Source of the DNA: Pelotomaculum sp.
Lineage (GTDB): Bacteria > Bacillota > Desulfotomaculia > Desulfotomaculales > Pelotomaculaceae
Length of the DNA stretch: 64,000 nucleotides
Assembly (NCBI GenBank): GCA_018435055.1
Contig: JAHDOA010000039.1
Coordinates: 16,606-80,605, forward strand
Reading direction: 5' to 3'
This document shows, in pieces, positions 26,473 to 38,033 of this stretch (position 1 is the stretch's first letter; every line of letters begins with the position of its first letter). The notes under the pieces were generated by a model. That model worked only from the letters and a program-made list of their open reading frames with translations, searched no databases and was not told the origin of the DNA. Made by a program: the position numbers and the translations under genes.

Positions 26473-26817
26473 CTATTTTTCTTTCTCTTCAGTCGCAGCG
26501 TAAAAAAGAGGCGGCATAAACGGGTGTTTTATGGGCGGCGGGTCGGCGGGCATATTAGGCATAGCCGCCCCTATTCCGTAAGCGGCCGCAATGGCGTTCA
26601 GGGTGGCGGCCTGGTTGGCCTCCTCAGCGGCCATCATCGCAATCATCCTTTGCAGGCAGGGTGTGGGAGCGCATTGGGCCAGAACAGCATACAGCGCTGC
26701 CTCATTGCGCTCATGCATGGCAATAGTTTCAAGCAAGGCGCGCGGTTCCATCGGACACATATCCGTCATGTGCCCGCCTGTCATGGCTTCAGCCTGGACA
26801 TCGGTTTTATTATCCAT
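26473..26817 (-). CDS. Small ferritin-like helical protein
   Basis: About 114 residues. The middle is a helical pair rich in Ala, Glu and Met: EPRALLETIAMHERNEAALYAVLA and MMAAEEANQAATLNAIAAAYG, which looks like a shortened ferritin-like domain with E and H residues spaced as in such proteins. The tail is Pro-rich. The second in-frame ATG at 26817 is preferred because AGGAGG sits one base from the first. It is the first gene of a two-gene minus-strand operon. Similar small proteins near spore coat genes exist, but I cannot name the family. Confidence 0.6.
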   Translation of the reverse strand: MDNKTDVQAEAMTGGHMTDMCPMEPRALLETIAMHERNEAALYAVLAQCAPTPCLQRMIAMMAAEEANQAATLNAIAAAYGIGAAMPNMPADPPPIKHPFMPPLFYAATEEKEK

Positions 26818-26847
26818 ATTTTGCATTCCTCCTGGTCACTTTTTTAC

Positions 26848-26855
26848 ATAGTATG
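26848..26855 (-). promoter_or_regulatory. Possible mother-cell sigma-E/K -10 element
   Basis: Read on the minus strand the sequence is CATACTAT, close to the SigE -10 consensus, placed so that the transcript would start about 15-25 bases before the coding start. The -35 is not clear. It would fit sporulation-specific expression of the two genes downstream. Confidence 0.3.
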
Positions 26856-27019
26856 TAATAGTATTTATTGTGGTTACAATTTCCAAAAGCTAACCTTTTT
26901 TCATGCGAATAGTAATAATATAAAAAGACAGGGCAAATTATAACTTGACACTTTTAGGGGTTTTTTGTATACTGAAAAACAGCTATATTGGCAAAAGCTA
27001 TGAAGGGGACCAGTGCCCG

Positions 27020-27266
27020 TTGTCGGGGCTGCAGAGAGCCGGGTTAGCTGAAAACCGGCGCTTTAAGGCGGGTTACGATATCACCCCGGAGTTGCAGGCT
27101 GAAAAACGCAGTAAGCCGGGCCGGTTCAGGCATCCGTTATCATGCCCTGCTTTTTTAAGCAGCACAAGAGGCTTCCCGCTTTGGGAAGCAAGCAGGGTGG
27201 TACCGCGCAGGGTTTCAACCTCTCGTCCCTGACAGTTTAAAGAGCTGTCAGGTGGGAGGTTTTTTT
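27020..27266 (+). promoter_or_regulatory. T-box leader, probable isoleucine specifier
   Basis: A tRNA-sensing leader. Stem I shows AGAGAG and a distal hairpin near 27035-27060; the T-box core AGGGTGGTACCGCG is at 27194-27207. The candidate specifier is ATC at 27080-27082, within GATATCACC, giving isoleucine. A terminator follows, AACCTC...CCTGACAG with CTGTCAGG...GAGGTT and seven T (27217-27266). Uncharged tRNA-Ile should favour the antiterminator and read-through into ilvE and possibly the whole ilv-leu run. Specifier choice is by eye. Confidence 0.85.
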
Positions 27267-27323
27267 AATTTATAAGAATTAATGAGATAGTGATACTATT
27301 ATATTTTTAGGGGGGATGGTCTG

Positions 27324-28208
27324 ATGATCATTTATTTAAACGGTGAATTTGTGCCAAAAGAAAAAGCGGTTGTTTCTGTTTTTGACCACGGGCTTCTTTA
27401 CGGTGACGGGGTGTTTGAAGGTATCCGGGCGTATTATGGCAGAGTGTTTAAGCTGGGTGAGCACCTGGATCGCCTCTATGAAGGGGCGCAGGCCCTCTGC
27501 CTGAAAATTCCTTGCAGCAAGGACGAAATGCGGGAAATTGTGCTGGAAACACTGAGGCGCAACAAATTGCGTGACGCTTATATCAGGCTGGTAGTGACCA
27601 GGGGTCCCGGAGACCTTGGCCTGGACCCGAAAAAATGTCACAGGGCTTTTGTTTTCTGCATTACCGCCTCTATAGTCCTTTACCCGGATGAATTGTATGA
27701 AAAAGGCATGTCGGTCATTTCCGTGTCCACACGCCGGAACATACCTACCGCCTGCATTCCGCGGGTGAAGTCGCTGAACTACCTGAACAACATTTATGCC
27801 AAGATGGAGGCCAACCTGGCCGGCATGCCCGAGGCCATCATGCTGAATAACGAAGGTTATGTGGCTGAGGCAACTGGGGATAATATTTTTATAGTGAAAA
27901 ACGGCGTTTTGATTACGCCGCCTTCCTCTGCCGGCATTCTGGAGGGAATCACCCGCAACGCGGTGATGGATCTAGCCCGCGAAAAGGGTATCGCCGTTGT
28001 GGAAAAATTGTTTACCATGTTCGATGTTTATACCGCCGACGAGGTATTTTTTACCGGTACCGCCGCGGAGGTTATACCTTGCATTAACGTAGACGGGCGA
28101 ATTATTGGAGATGGCGTACCCGGGGAAATGACACGGGAGCTTATTACCGCTTTCCATGAGCTTACCAAGGCAGACGGCCCTTTTATATACCCCGGCGGGA
28201 GCGCTTAA
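27324..28208 (+). CDS. ilvE: Branched-chain amino acid aminotransferase
   Basis: PLP-dependent final transamination for Ile, Val and Leu, 294 residues, class IV fold. The N-terminal LNGEFVPKEKAVVSVFDHGLLYGDGVFEGIRAY pattern is characteristic, with the catalytic Lys in RVKSLNYLNNIYAK. The C-terminal FTGTAAEVIP motif is present. It could also be annotated as D-amino-acid aminotransferase-like, but its place after an Ile T-box and before ilvB makes ilvE the better call. A hairpin terminator follows before ilvB. Confidence 0.9.
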   Translation: MIIYLNGEFVPKEKAVVSVFDHGLLYGDGVFEGIRAYYGRVFKLGEHLDRLYEGAQALCLKIPCSKDEMREIVLETLRRNKLRDAYIRLVVTRGPGDLGLDPKKCHRAFVFCITASIVLYPDELYEKGMSVISVSTRRNIPTACIPRVKSLNYLNNIYAKMEANLAGMPEAIMLNNEGYVAEATGDNIFIVKNGVLITPPSSAGILEGITRNAVMDLAREKGIAVVEKLFTMFDVYTADEVFFTGTAAEVIPCINVDGRIIGDGVPGEMTRELITAFHELTKADGPFIYPGGSA

Positions 28209-28245
28209 AAAAGCAATACCTTTTTGTAACATTATAATACGGGCG

Positions 28246-28272
28246 AATGGCCGGCCGTGCACCGGCCATTTT
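28246..28272 (+). terminator. Hairpin between ilvE and ilvB
   Basis: AATGGCCGG pairs perfectly with CCGGCCATT over a 7-base loop, followed by TTCTT. It could partly uncouple ilvE from the rest of the operon. Confidence 0.65.
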
Positions 28273-28361
28273 CTTATAATAAAGCAAAAACGCCCGAAAT
28301 ATTTTAAAGCAGCAGGCTCTCCCTGCCTGCGTTGGGGGACTTGCAGGAAGGAATGACTGAC

Positions 28362-30029
28362 ATGACTGAAATTAAACTGTCAGGGGCGGAAATACTTTTG
28401 AAAAGTATTGAGGCGGAAGGTGTGGACACCATATTCGGGTATCCCGGGGGCATGGCGCTGCCGATTTATGACGCGCTGTACGATTCCGGTATCAGGCATA
28501 TCCTGGGCCGGCATGAACAGGGTGTCGCCCATGCCGCGGACGGTTACGCCCGGGCTACCGGCAGGCCGGGTGTCTGTCTGGCCACCTCCGGCCCCGGCGC
28601 CACCAACCTGGTTACCGGCCTCGCTAATGCATTTATGGATTCTATTCCCATTGTGGCCATTACCGGCCAGGTGACCCGCCCGTCGCTGGGCAGGGATTCC
28701 TTCCAGGAAGCGGACATCACCGGCATCACCATGCCAATAACAAAACATAATTTTTTGGTTAAGGAACCTGCCGAATTAGCAAGAACAGTGAAAGAAGCAT
28801 TTTATATCGCCACGACCGGCAGGCCCGGCCCGGTGCTGATCGATGTGCCCAGTGATATTTCCCTGTCACAGATAGATTACGAACCGCCGTATGAGATCAA
28901 CCTGCCCGGATATAAGCCGGCGCCGGATACCGATGCGCGGCAGATAAATAAGGCTGCAGAGGCGATAGCGGATGCCAGGCGACCGCTTATTTATGCCGGT
29001 GGCGGCGTGATCATATCCGGCGCCCACGACGAATTGCTGAGGCTGGCAGAGACGCTGGCGGCGCCGGTTACCTGCACCCTGATGGGGATGGGGGGATTCC
29101 CCGGCAGCCACCCCTTATTTCTTGGCATGCTGGGTATGCACGGCACCAAGTACGCCAACTTTGCTGTTAGCGAATGTGACCTGCTCATTGCTGTGGGGGC
29201 CCGTTTTGACAACCGGGTGACGGGCAAGCTGGAGACATTTGCTTCAAAGGCGAAGATAATTCATATTGACATTGACCCGGCCGAAATCGGCAAAAACGTG
29301 AAGGTCGACATTCCTATTGAAGGCGATGTTAAAGCAGTACTTGACCAGCTGCTGGCTGTGCTCCGGCCCAACCTGGCAGAGGCCTGGCGGGAAAAAATAA
29401 ATGCTTGGAAAAAAGAATACCCCTTGAAATATTGCAATAGCGGCAATATCAAACCACAGTATGTCATCGAGGAAATATACAACATTACGGGGGGCAATGC
29501 CCGGATTACTACTGAGGTGGGCCAGCACCAGATGTGGGCGGCGCAGTATTACAGTTTTAGCAAACCACGTTCCTTTATCACATCCGGCGGACTCGGCACA
29601 ATGGGGTTCGGCTTGCCGGCGGCCATCGGCGTCCAGGTGGGCTGCCCGGACGAAGTAGTCTTTGACATCGCCGGTGACGGCAGCATTCAAATGAATATAC
29701 AGGAGCTGTGCACCGCGGTTAATTATGATCTGCCCATTAATGTGGCCATATTAAATAATGGTTATCTGGGTTTGGTCAGGCAATGGCAGGAGATGTTCTA
29801 CAACCGGCGCTATTCGCATAGTGAACTGTTCAACCCCGATTTCGTCAAACTGGCTGACGCATATGGGGCTGTGGGGATCAGAGTGACCAGGAAAGAGGAG
29901 CTTGCGCCGGCGCTGCAGCGGGCTATCCAGCTCAAAAAACCGGTAATGCTGGATATTATTGTGGACAAGGAAGATAATGTCCTGCCCATAGTTCCGCCAG
30001 GTGGGTCGCTGGATAAAATGCTGGGATAA
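28362..30029 (+). CDS. ilvB: Acetolactate synthase catalytic subunit (first copy)
   Basis: ThDP-dependent synthesis of acetolactate and acetohydroxybutyrate, 555 residues from ATG 28362, which is nine bases after AGGAAGGA. ThDP motif GDGSIQMNIQEL...NN is present, along with the catalytic Glu in GRHEQGVAHAADGYAR. The region QVTRPSLGRDSFQEADI differs from the classic STSMVGTDAFQEVD seen in the second copy, so the two may differ in herbicide or feedback response. It is followed 16 bases later by the regulatory subunit. Confidence 0.94.
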   Translation: MTEIKLSGAEILLKSIEAEGVDTIFGYPGGMALPIYDALYDSGIRHILGRHEQGVAHAADGYARATGRPGVCLATSGPGATNLVTGLANAFMDSIPIVAITGQVTRPSLGRDSFQEADITGITMPITKHNFLVKEPAELARTVKEAFYIATTGRPGPVLIDVPSDISLSQIDYEPPYEINLPGYKPAPDTDARQINKAAEAIADARRPLIYAGGGVIISGAHDELLRLAETLAAPVTCTLMGMGGFPGSHPLFLGMLGMHGTKYANFAVSECDLLIAVGARFDNRVTGKLETFASKAKIIHIDIDPAEIGKNVKVDIPIEGDVKAVLDQLLAVLRPNLAEAWREKINAWKKEYPLKYCNSGNIKPQYVIEEIYNITGGNARITTEVGQHQMWAAQYYSFSKPRSFITSGGLGTMGFGLPAAIGVQVGCPDEVVFDIAGDGSIQMNIQELCTAVNYDLPINVAILNNGYLGLVRQWQEMFYNRRYSHSELFNPDFVKLADAYGAVGIRVTRKEELAPALQRAIQLKKPVMLDIIVDKEDNVLPIVPPGGSLDKMLG

Positions 30030-30045
30030 GTTGGGGGGGTAAAAA

Positions 30046-31559
<1,514 letters not shown>

Positions 31560-31621
31560 ATGGTAGCGGATAGGGGGACAACTGTGTTCCTCTGGGGTCG
31601 AGATATGTCCCCAATTGGAAT

Positions 31622-31639
31622 GGCGGGCTAAAGCCCGCC
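31622..31639. repeat. Short perfect palindrome (hairpin)
   Basis: GGCGGGC-TAAA-GCCCGCC between ilvC and the second ilvB. There is no T-run, so it is not a standard terminator; it could stabilise mRNA ends or be a REP-like element. Confidence 0.5.
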
Positions 31640-31706
31640 CATAGCGGCATGGGGATAACAGCGGTTTGTCTCCGGGTGACCGGCATCTGAATGGGGGGAG
31701 TTTGTT

Positions 31707-33368
31707 TTGGAAATCACTGTTGCGGAGGCCCTTATCCGGTGTCTGGAGCAGGAAAACGTGGAAATTATATTTGGCTATCCAGGCGGGGCGATACTGCCTG
31801 TATATGACGCCCTGAATAAAACTGTGATTAAGCATGTGCTTGTCCGCCATGAACAGGGCGCCGCCCACATGGCGGACGGGTACGCCCGGGTTACCGGTAA
31901 GGTCGGTGTATGCCTGGCCACGTCCGGTCCCGGCGCAACCAACCTGGTTACCGGCATCGCCAATGCTTATATGGACTCTGTGCCGATGGTGGTCATCACC
32001 GGTCAGGTTTCTACCAGCATGGTGGGGACAGACGCATTTCAGGAAGTTGATATCACTGGTATCACTATTCCGATCACCAAACATAATTACCTGGTAAAGG
32101 AACCGGAGCAGCTGCCGGCGATAGTCAAAAAAGCATTCCTCCTGGCGTCTTCCGGTCGCCCGGGTCCGGTGCTGATAGACCTGCCCAAAGATGTGGCCCA
32201 GGCAAAAATAGATTTTAAATATCCCAAAAAGGTGGGATTGCCAGGATACAAACCGACTGTCAAGGGGCACACCGCAATGGTGCAGCAGGCCGCCAGAATA
32301 ATGTGCCGATCCCAGCGTCCAGTGATATACGCCGGTGGAGGTGTGCGGATAGCCGGCGCTGCGCCGGAACTGCTGCAGTTGGCGGAAACCATCTGCGCCC
32401 CGGTGACCCATACCCTGATGGGTTTGGGTAGTTTTCCGGGTGATCACCATCTTTTTCTCGGTATGCTGGGGCTGCACGGAACCCGCTACGCCAACCAGGC
32501 GGTTACGGAGTGTGACTGCCTGATCGCTGTGGGCGCCCGTTTTGATGACCGGGTAGTTACCAAAATCAGTGGTTTCGCGCCTACCGCCAAAATTATCCAC
32601 ATTGACATTGACCCTGCCGAAATCGGTAAAAACGTTATCACTCAGCTGCCCATCGTCGGTGATGTGAAAAATGTCCTCAGAGCTATTTTACCCCACCTGC
32701 AAAAGAAGGAAAACACCGCCTGGATGGAAAGAATTCGCCGTCTTAAAGAGGGGATGCCCCTGAGATATAAACAAGACGGCGCCTTAAAACCACAATTTGT
32801 GATAGAAAAGCTAAACGAATATAAGGAAGACAGCGCTATTGTGGTTACCGACGTGGGGCAGCACCAGATGTGGGCAGCGCAATACATGCGTTTTAACGAG
32901 CCGCGCAGTTTTATATCCTCCGGCGGTCTAGGGGCGATGGGCTTTTGCCTGCCTGCCGCTATCGGCGCCCAGTTGGGGGCGCCGGACAGACAGGTGATTA
33001 TGGTGGTGGGTGACGGCGGCATACAAATGACCATGCAGGAACTGGGCACCGCCGCTGAGCAGAGGCTGCCGCTGAAAATTTTTATATTGAACAATAACCG
33101 TCTCGGCATGGTCCGCCAGCTACAGGAATTTTATTGTGAAAGTAGATATATTGCTGTGGATTTCAATTTTAATCCCGATTTTGCAGAACTTGGGCGCATT
33201 TACGGGATGGAAGGGCACACCGTCGAAACACCTGAGCAGTTGCTGGCAATACTGCCGCAGGTGTTAAGCTCTGCCTCGCCGGTTATTGTTAACTGTATTA
33301 TTGACCGGGAGGAAGACGTCCTGCCTATGGTCCTGGACGGATCCAATATAGATGAAGCCATAGGCTAG
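31707..33368 (+). CDS. ilvB: Acetolactate synthase catalytic subunit (second copy)
   Basis: A 553-residue paralogue of the first copy with the canonical ALS features: YGYPGGAILPVYDAL-type N-terminus, catalytic RHEQGAAHMADGYAR, QVSTSMVGTDAFQEVDI, and ThDP motif GDGGIQMTMQEL...NN. The start is TTG after GGGGGAG. It has no adjacent small subunit, so it either shares IlvN or works alone. It lies 21 bases before leuA. It is clearly more typical of biosynthetic IlvB than the first copy. Confidence 0.92.
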   Translation: MEITVAEALIRCLEQENVEIIFGYPGGAILPVYDALNKTVIKHVLVRHEQGAAHMADGYARVTGKVGVCLATSGPGATNLVTGIANAYMDSVPMVVITGQVSTSMVGTDAFQEVDITGITIPITKHNYLVKEPEQLPAIVKKAFLLASSGRPGPVLIDLPKDVAQAKIDFKYPKKVGLPGYKPTVKGHTAMVQQAARIMCRSQRPVIYAGGGVRIAGAAPELLQLAETICAPVTHTLMGLGSFPGDHHLFLGMLGLHGTRYANQAVTECDCLIAVGARFDDRVVTKISGFAPTAKIIHIDIDPAEIGKNVITQLPIVGDVKNVLRAILPHLQKKENTAWMERIRRLKEGMPLRYKQDGALKPQFVIEKLNEYKEDSAIVVTDVGQHQMWAAQYMRFNEPRSFISSGGLGAMGFCLPAAIGAQLGAPDRQVIMVVGDGGIQMTMQELGTAAEQRLPLKIFILNNNRLGMVRQLQEFYCESRYIAVDFNFNPDFAELGRIYGMEGHTVETPEQLLAILPQVLSSASPVIVNCIIDREEDVLPMVLDGSNIDEAIG

Positions 33369-33389
33369 CAAGGCTTTAGGGAGGGAATT

Positions 33390-34946
33390 ATGAGCCAGCG
33401 TGTTTATATTTTTGATACCACACTGAGAGACGGAGAGCAGTCACCCGGTGTAAGCCTGACTGTAGGCGAAAAGACTCAGATCGCCCGGCAACTGGCCAGG
33501 CTGGGCGTCGACATCATTGAAGCGGGCTTCCCCATTTCGTCGCCGGGGGACTTTGAATCCGTCAGCGCCATTGCGCGCGCGGTCAAGGGAGTTGCCGTGG
33601 CGGGTCTGGCCCGGGCCGAGTTCAAGGATATAGACCGGGCCTGGGAAGCGGTGCGCCATGCCGAGCAGGCCCGGATACACACCTTCATCGCCACTTCGGA
33701 CATCCATTTGAAATACAAATTGCGCATGACCAGGGAGCAGGTTCTGGAAGCTGCTGTGGCTGCAGTTAAACGGGCCAGGTCATATACGAGCGATGTTGAA
33801 TTTTCCGCCGAGGACGCCTCACGGACCGATTTTGACTACCTGTGCCGGGTTTTGGCCGCAGTCATAGAGGCAGGGGCTACTACTGTAAACATCCCCGATA
33901 CAGTCGGTTATGCCATCCCGGGTGAATGGGGCGTCTTAATCAATAATATCTGCCAAAGGGTTGCAGGAATAGAAAAGGCTGTTGTAAGCGTGCACTGCCA
34001 TAACGACCTGGGCCTGGCGGTCGCCAACTCGCTAGCCGCTGTAATAAACGGCGCCCGGCAGGTAGAGGGGGCCATAAACGGCATCGGGGAGCGGGCCGGC
34101 AACGCTGCCGTCGAGGAAGTGATCATGGCCATGCATACCCGAAAAGACAACCTGGGGTTCTTTACCGGCGCCCGCACGGAGGAAATTTACCGGGCCAGCA
34201 GGCTGGTCAGCACCCTTACCGGCATGAAAGTGCAGGCCAACAAGGCGATAGTAGGTGACAACGCGTTTGCCCACGAGGCCGGTATTCACCAGGACGGTGT
34301 GCTTAAGGAACGCACAACCTACGAGATCATGAACCCGTCCATGATCGGCATCAGCAGGAGCAACCTGGTGCTGGGCAAGCACTCGGGGCGGCATGCCCTG
34401 CGTCAGCGGCTTGAGGATATGGGCTATTTCCTTTCCGAAGAAGAACTAAACAGCGCGTTTGCCAGTTTTAAAAAGCTATCAGATAAAAAGACACATATCA
34501 CCGGTGAGGATATTGAAGCGATCATAGAAGAACAGATGAGCGCCCTCCCTCATTCCTTAACGCTGTCATACCTGCATATTTCCAGTGGTACTACCGTGGT
34601 GCCTACAGCGACGGTAGGTTTAAGACGAAACGGGCAGCTTTTTGAGGAGGCGGCCTGCGGCAACGGCCCGGTAGACGCCATCTGCAAAGCTGTGGACAAA
34701 ATTACCGGGATCAGCTGCACGATGATCAACTGGGGGATCAACGCTGTTACTTCAGGCAAGGACGCCCTTGGTGACGTTAACCTGAAAATTACCACCGATG
34801 GGGAAAAGGTTTTTTTCGGCCGCGGCATCAGTACCGATATCCTGGAAGCAAGCGCCAAGGCTTATGTGAACGCAGTGAACAAGTTGATCCATATAGAACG
34901 GACAGCCGCCGCCAGGCAGGCTGAAAAAAATGAGGTGGAAAACTGA
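33390..34946 (+). CDS. leuA: 2-isopropylmalate synthase
   Basis: Committed step of leucine synthesis, 518 residues. [15 protein letters not shown] and the metal-binding [13 protein letters not shown] are intact; the C-terminal LeuA dimer domain (about 390-505) is the leucine feedback domain. It is a long-form enzyme with the regulatory domain, so inhibition by leucine is expected. Its last base overlaps the leuC start (TGATG). Confidence 0.95.
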   Translation: MSQRVYIFDTTLRDGEQSPGVSLTVGEKTQIARQLARLGVDIIEAGFPISSPGDFESVSAIARAVKGVAVAGLARAEFKDIDRAWEAVRHAEQARIHTFIATSDIHLKYKLRMTREQVLEAAVAAVKRARSYTSDVEFSAEDASRTDFDYLCRVLAAVIEAGATTVNIPDTVGYAIPGEWGVLINNICQRVAGIEKAVVSVHCHNDLGLAVANSLAAVINGARQVEGAINGIGERAGNAAVEEVIMAMHTRKDNLGFFTGARTEEIYRASRLVSTLTGMKVQANKAIVGDNAFAHEAGIHQDGVLKERTTYEIMNPSMIGISRSNLVLGKHSGRHALRQRLEDMGYFLSEEELNSAFASFKKLSDKKTHITGEDIEAIIEEQMSALPHSLTLSYLHISSGTTVVPTATVGLRRNGQLFEEAACGNGPVDAICKAVDKITGISCTMINWGINAVTSGKDALGDVNLKITTDGEKVFFGRGISTDILEASAKAYVNAVNKLIHIERTAAARQAEKNEVEN

Positions 34947-36208
34947 TGCCGATGACAATTACAGAAAAAATCCTTGCCGCCCACGCCGGCAGGGATCGGG
35001 TTGTCCCGGGCGAGTTAATCAACGCCAGGGTCGACCTGGTACTGGGTAATGATATCACCGCGCCGGTTGCCATCAAAGAATTTAATAAGATAGGGGCTAC
35101 GGATGTCTTTGACCGTCAGCGGATAGCCCTGGTGCCGGATCATTTTACGCCAAATAAGGATATTAAGTCAGCCGAGCAGTCTAAAATAGTCAGGGATTTT
35201 GCCGGGAAACACCAAATAGTCAACTATTTTGATGTCGGCAGGATGGGTATTGAACACTGCCTGCTACCGGAGCAGGGATTAGTCGGTCCCGGCGATCTGG
35301 TGATTGGAGCAGATTCACATACCTGTACCTACGGCGCTCTGGGCGCCTTTTCTACCGGTATGGGCAGCACCGACATCGCGGCTGCTATGGCTCTCGGGGA
35401 AACCTGGCTAAAGGTCCCCGAGTCGCTAAAATTTGTTTTTGCAGGAGAATTAAAACCCTGGGTCGGCGGCAAGGATCTAATCCTGCGCGTTATCGGTGAC
35501 ATCGGTGTGGACGGCGCGCTGTACCGTGCTATGGAATTTACCGGCCCCACCATCGAAAACCTTTCTATGGACGGGCGTTTTACCATGTGCAACATGGCCG
35601 TTGAGGCCGGGGCGAAAAACGGTATAATCCCGCCTGACGAGATCACCAGGGCTTATGTGGAGGGGCGTTGCCGGCGTCCTTGCGAGTTTTACAGGAGCGA
35701 CCCGGACGCCGAATATGTTAAGGTCTTTAAATATGACGCCTCAAAGATTGAGCCGCAGGTGGCTTTCCCGCATTTGCCGGAAAACAGCCGCGCTGTCAGC
35801 GAGGCCGGACATGTGGAGATCGACCAGTCAGTGATTGGTTCGTGCACAAACGGGCGCATCGAAGATTTAAGGGATGCCGCAAAAGTGCTGCAGGGCAAAA
35901 AGGTCCATAAAAATGTACGCCTGATTATCCTCCCGGGGACTCAGGATATTTACTTGCAGGCCCTTGGAGAAGGTTTAATTGAAACTTTTGTCAGGGCCGG
36001 CGCGGCAGTCAGCACCCCCACCTGCGGTCCCTGTCTGGGCGGACACATGGGTATTCTGGCCGGCGGTGAGCGCTGCATTGCCACAACTAACCGCAACTTT
36101 GCAGGCCGGATGGGACACACTGAGAGCGAAATCTATTTGTCCAATCCGGCTGTTGCCGCAGCTTCGGCTATTCTCGGCCGCATAGCCGGCCCGTGGGAGG
36201 TGGAGTAA
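34946..36208 (+). CDS. leuC: 3-isopropylmalate dehydratase large subunit (short form)
   Basis: Aconitase-family isomerase, 420 residues, the two-subunit short form common in archaea and anaerobes (Escherichia coli LeuC is about 466). Iron-sulfur ligands are in GSCTNGR and [26 protein letters not shown] is the conserved N-terminal segment. Related enzymes also process citramalate, so with cimA present it probably serves both leucine and isoleucine routes; that is inference. Confidence 0.94.
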   Translation: MPMTITEKILAAHAGRDRVVPGELINARVDLVLGNDITAPVAIKEFNKIGATDVFDRQRIALVPDHFTPNKDIKSAEQSKIVRDFAGKHQIVNYFDVGRMGIEHCLLPEQGLVGPGDLVIGADSHTCTYGALGAFSTGMGSTDIAAAMALGETWLKVPESLKFVFAGELKPWVGGKDLILRVIGDIGVDGALYRAMEFTGPTIENLSMDGRFTMCNMAVEAGAKNGIIPPDEITRAYVEGRCRRPCEFYRSDPDAEYVKVFKYDASKIEPQVAFPHLPENSRAVSEAGHVEIDQSVIGSCTNGRIEDLRDAAKVLQGKKVHKNVRLIILPGTQDIYLQALGEGLIETFVRAGAAVSTPTCGPCLGGHMGILAGGERCIATTNRNFAGRMGHTESEIYLSNPAVAAASAILGRIAGPWEVE

Positions 36209-36209
36209 T

Positions 36210-36710
36210 ATGAAACTGCAAGGCAGGGCCTGGAAGTTCGGCCCGGACGTTGATACCGACGCCATCATCCCGGCCCGCTACCTGAACACGTCTGACCCGG
36301 CCGAACTGGCCGAACACTGCATGGAGGACGCGGAGCCATCTTTCCCGCCCGCATTCCAAAACGGTGACATTTTTGTGGCGGGTAAAAATTTTGGCTGCGG
36401 CAGCTCGCGAGAGCACGCCCCAATAGCTATTAAAGCTGCCGGAGTTTCCTGTGTCATCGCCAGGACTTTTGCCCGGATTTTTTACCGCAACGCCTTTAAC
36501 ATCGGCCTGCCCATATTTGAGTCGCCCGAAGCCGCGGAAGACGTCCGCGAAGGCGATAAGCTGGCGGTCGATGCCTGTAGCGGCATAATCACCAACCTGA
36601 CCACCGGCAGAAAGTATAAATCCGCCCCGGTGCCCCCGTTCATGCAGGAAATAATCGCTGCCGGCGGCCTGATCAACCACGTTTCCAACAGACTTAAAGA
36701 TAAAGAATAA
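36210..36710 (+). CDS. leuD: 3-isopropylmalate dehydratase small subunit
   Basis: The swivelling domain of the isomerase, 166 residues. Characteristic segments are [21 protein letters not shown] and [16 protein letters not shown]. The short length matches the short LeuC upstream. It begins one base after leuC ends and carries no obvious own promoter. Confidence 0.94.
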   Translation: MKLQGRAWKFGPDVDTDAIIPARYLNTSDPAELAEHCMEDAEPSFPPAFQNGDIFVAGKNFGCGSSREHAPIAIKAAGVSCVIARTFARIFYRNAFNIGLPIFESPEAAEDVREGDKLAVDACSGIITNLTTGRKYKSAPVPPFMQEIIAAGGLINHVSNRLKDKE

Positions 36711-36716
36711 TAATAA

Positions 36717-36884
36717 TTCACATGATTTACAGGATTTATAAAATTAACAAGATTTTTATGCCATAGTGGGATAAAAATTAAATCAGAACATGACATTAAA
36801 GGACTATTAAGGCTAAAAAGGTTTATTTTTAAATAAATTTATATACTGGTTTTGGTTATTTTTAATCCTGTTAATCCTGTGAAA
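36717..36884. repeat. Imperfect inverted repeat with CAGGATTA-type arms
   Basis: Arm 36717-36739 (TTCACATGATTTACAGGATT core) and arm 36862-36884 (reverse complement CACAGGATTAACAGGATT) match at about 20 of 23 positions and face each other across ~120 AT-rich bases. Within each arm an internal AGGATT unit is repeated. It fills most of the only sizeable gap in the leu cluster and codes for nothing visible. It resembles the widespread AGGATTAACAGGATT intergenic repeats. Confidence 0.65.
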
Positions 36885-36907
36885 ATATGTTTTAGAAAGG
36901 TCTGGAT

Positions 36908-37981
36908 ATGTACAAAATTGCTGTTTTGCCCGGTGACGGGATCGGCGCCGAGGTTACCGCACAGGCTGTGAGGGTCCTAAAAGCGGTAGGACGCCGTTTT
37001 AAACGAGAGTTTGAGTTTACTGAAGGCCTGGTAGGCGGGGCCGCTTATGATACTACGGGTACTCCCCTGCCCAAAGAAACACTGGAGCTGTGCCATGCCA
37101 GTGACGCCATCCTGTTCGGCGCCGCCGGGGGGCCAAAGTGGGACTCTCTGCCCGCGCAGCTTCGCCCCGAAGCGGGTGGGATCCTTTCCTTAAGGAAGGA
37201 GTTGGGCCTTTTTGCCAACCTGCGTCCGGTCATGGTTTTTGCAGCGCTGGAAAACGCTTCAACCCTCAAGCCGGGGGTTGTCGCCGGAGTTGATCTTTTA
37301 ATTGTCCGGGAACTGACGGGCGGTCTTTATTTCGGCAAAAAATACAGGGAGGACCTGCCGGACGGCAGTATCAAGGTTGTGGACACGCTGGAATACACAA
37401 CCTCTGAGATAGAGCGCATCGTCCGGGTGGCTTTTGACCTGGCCGGGAAACGTAAGGGCAAAGTTACCTCTGTGGATAAGGCCAACGTGCTGGAGAGCTC
37501 CCGCCTCTGGCGGGAGGTGGCTACGGCTGTTGGGAGAGATTACCCGGATGTGAGTTTGGAACATATGTATGTGGATAACTGCGCCATGCAGCTGATCAAA
37601 AACCCCGGCCAGTTTGATGTCCTGGTAACAGAAAACATGTTTGGAGATATTCTCAGTGACCAGGCCTCGGTTCTATCCGGTTCCCTGGGCATGCTGGCCT
37701 CAGCCAGCCTGGGCGGGCGGACGGCCCTGTACGAACCGGCGCACGGTTCAGCGCCGGATATTGCCGGGAAGAAACAGGCCAATCCGATCGCATCTATCCT
37801 TTCCGGCGCCCTGCTCCTGCGTTTTTCATTTAATCTGGTTGAAGAAGCAGGCTGTATTGAAAGAGCAATAACCGATGTGCTCAACCAGGGCTACCGCACC
37901 GCAGATTTGCTGGAACAGGGTAAAAACGCAGTAAACACAGTGGAGATGACTGATTTAATCGTTAAACAGATATTAGTTTAG
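36908..37981 (+). CDS. leuB: 3-isopropylmalate dehydrogenase
   Basis: NAD-dependent oxidative decarboxylation, 357 residues. LPGDGIGAEV is the family start; ELTGGLYFGK and EPAHGSAPDIAGK bracket the active site, and NMFGDILSDQASVL carries metal ligands. The length and motifs are those of LeuB rather than isocitrate dehydrogenase. It may also oxidise methylmalate in the citramalate route. Confidence 0.95.
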   Translation: MYKIAVLPGDGIGAEVTAQAVRVLKAVGRRFKREFEFTEGLVGGAAYDTTGTPLPKETLELCHASDAILFGAAGGPKWDSLPAQLRPEAGGILSLRKELGLFANLRPVMVFAALENASTLKPGVVAGVDLLIVRELTGGLYFGKKYREDLPDGSIKVVDTLEYTTSEIERIVRVAFDLAGKRKGKVTSVDKANVLESSRLWREVATAVGRDYPDVSLEHMYVDNCAMQLIKNPGQFDVLVTENMFGDILSDQASVLSGSLGMLASASLGGRTALYEPAHGSAPDIAGKKQANPIASILSGALLLRFSFNLVEEAGCIERAITDVLNQGYRTADLLEQGKNAVNTVEMTDLIVKQILV

Positions 37982-38033
37982 CTGAATGTCTCCGGTTAGC
38001 ATAAATTTTATTTTTCTGAATGGTGTGAAATTA

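Noticed and set aside
31560..31706. Terminator or second T-box before the second ilvB
   Set aside because: There is a palindrome but no T-run and no GGTACCGCG-type T-box core.
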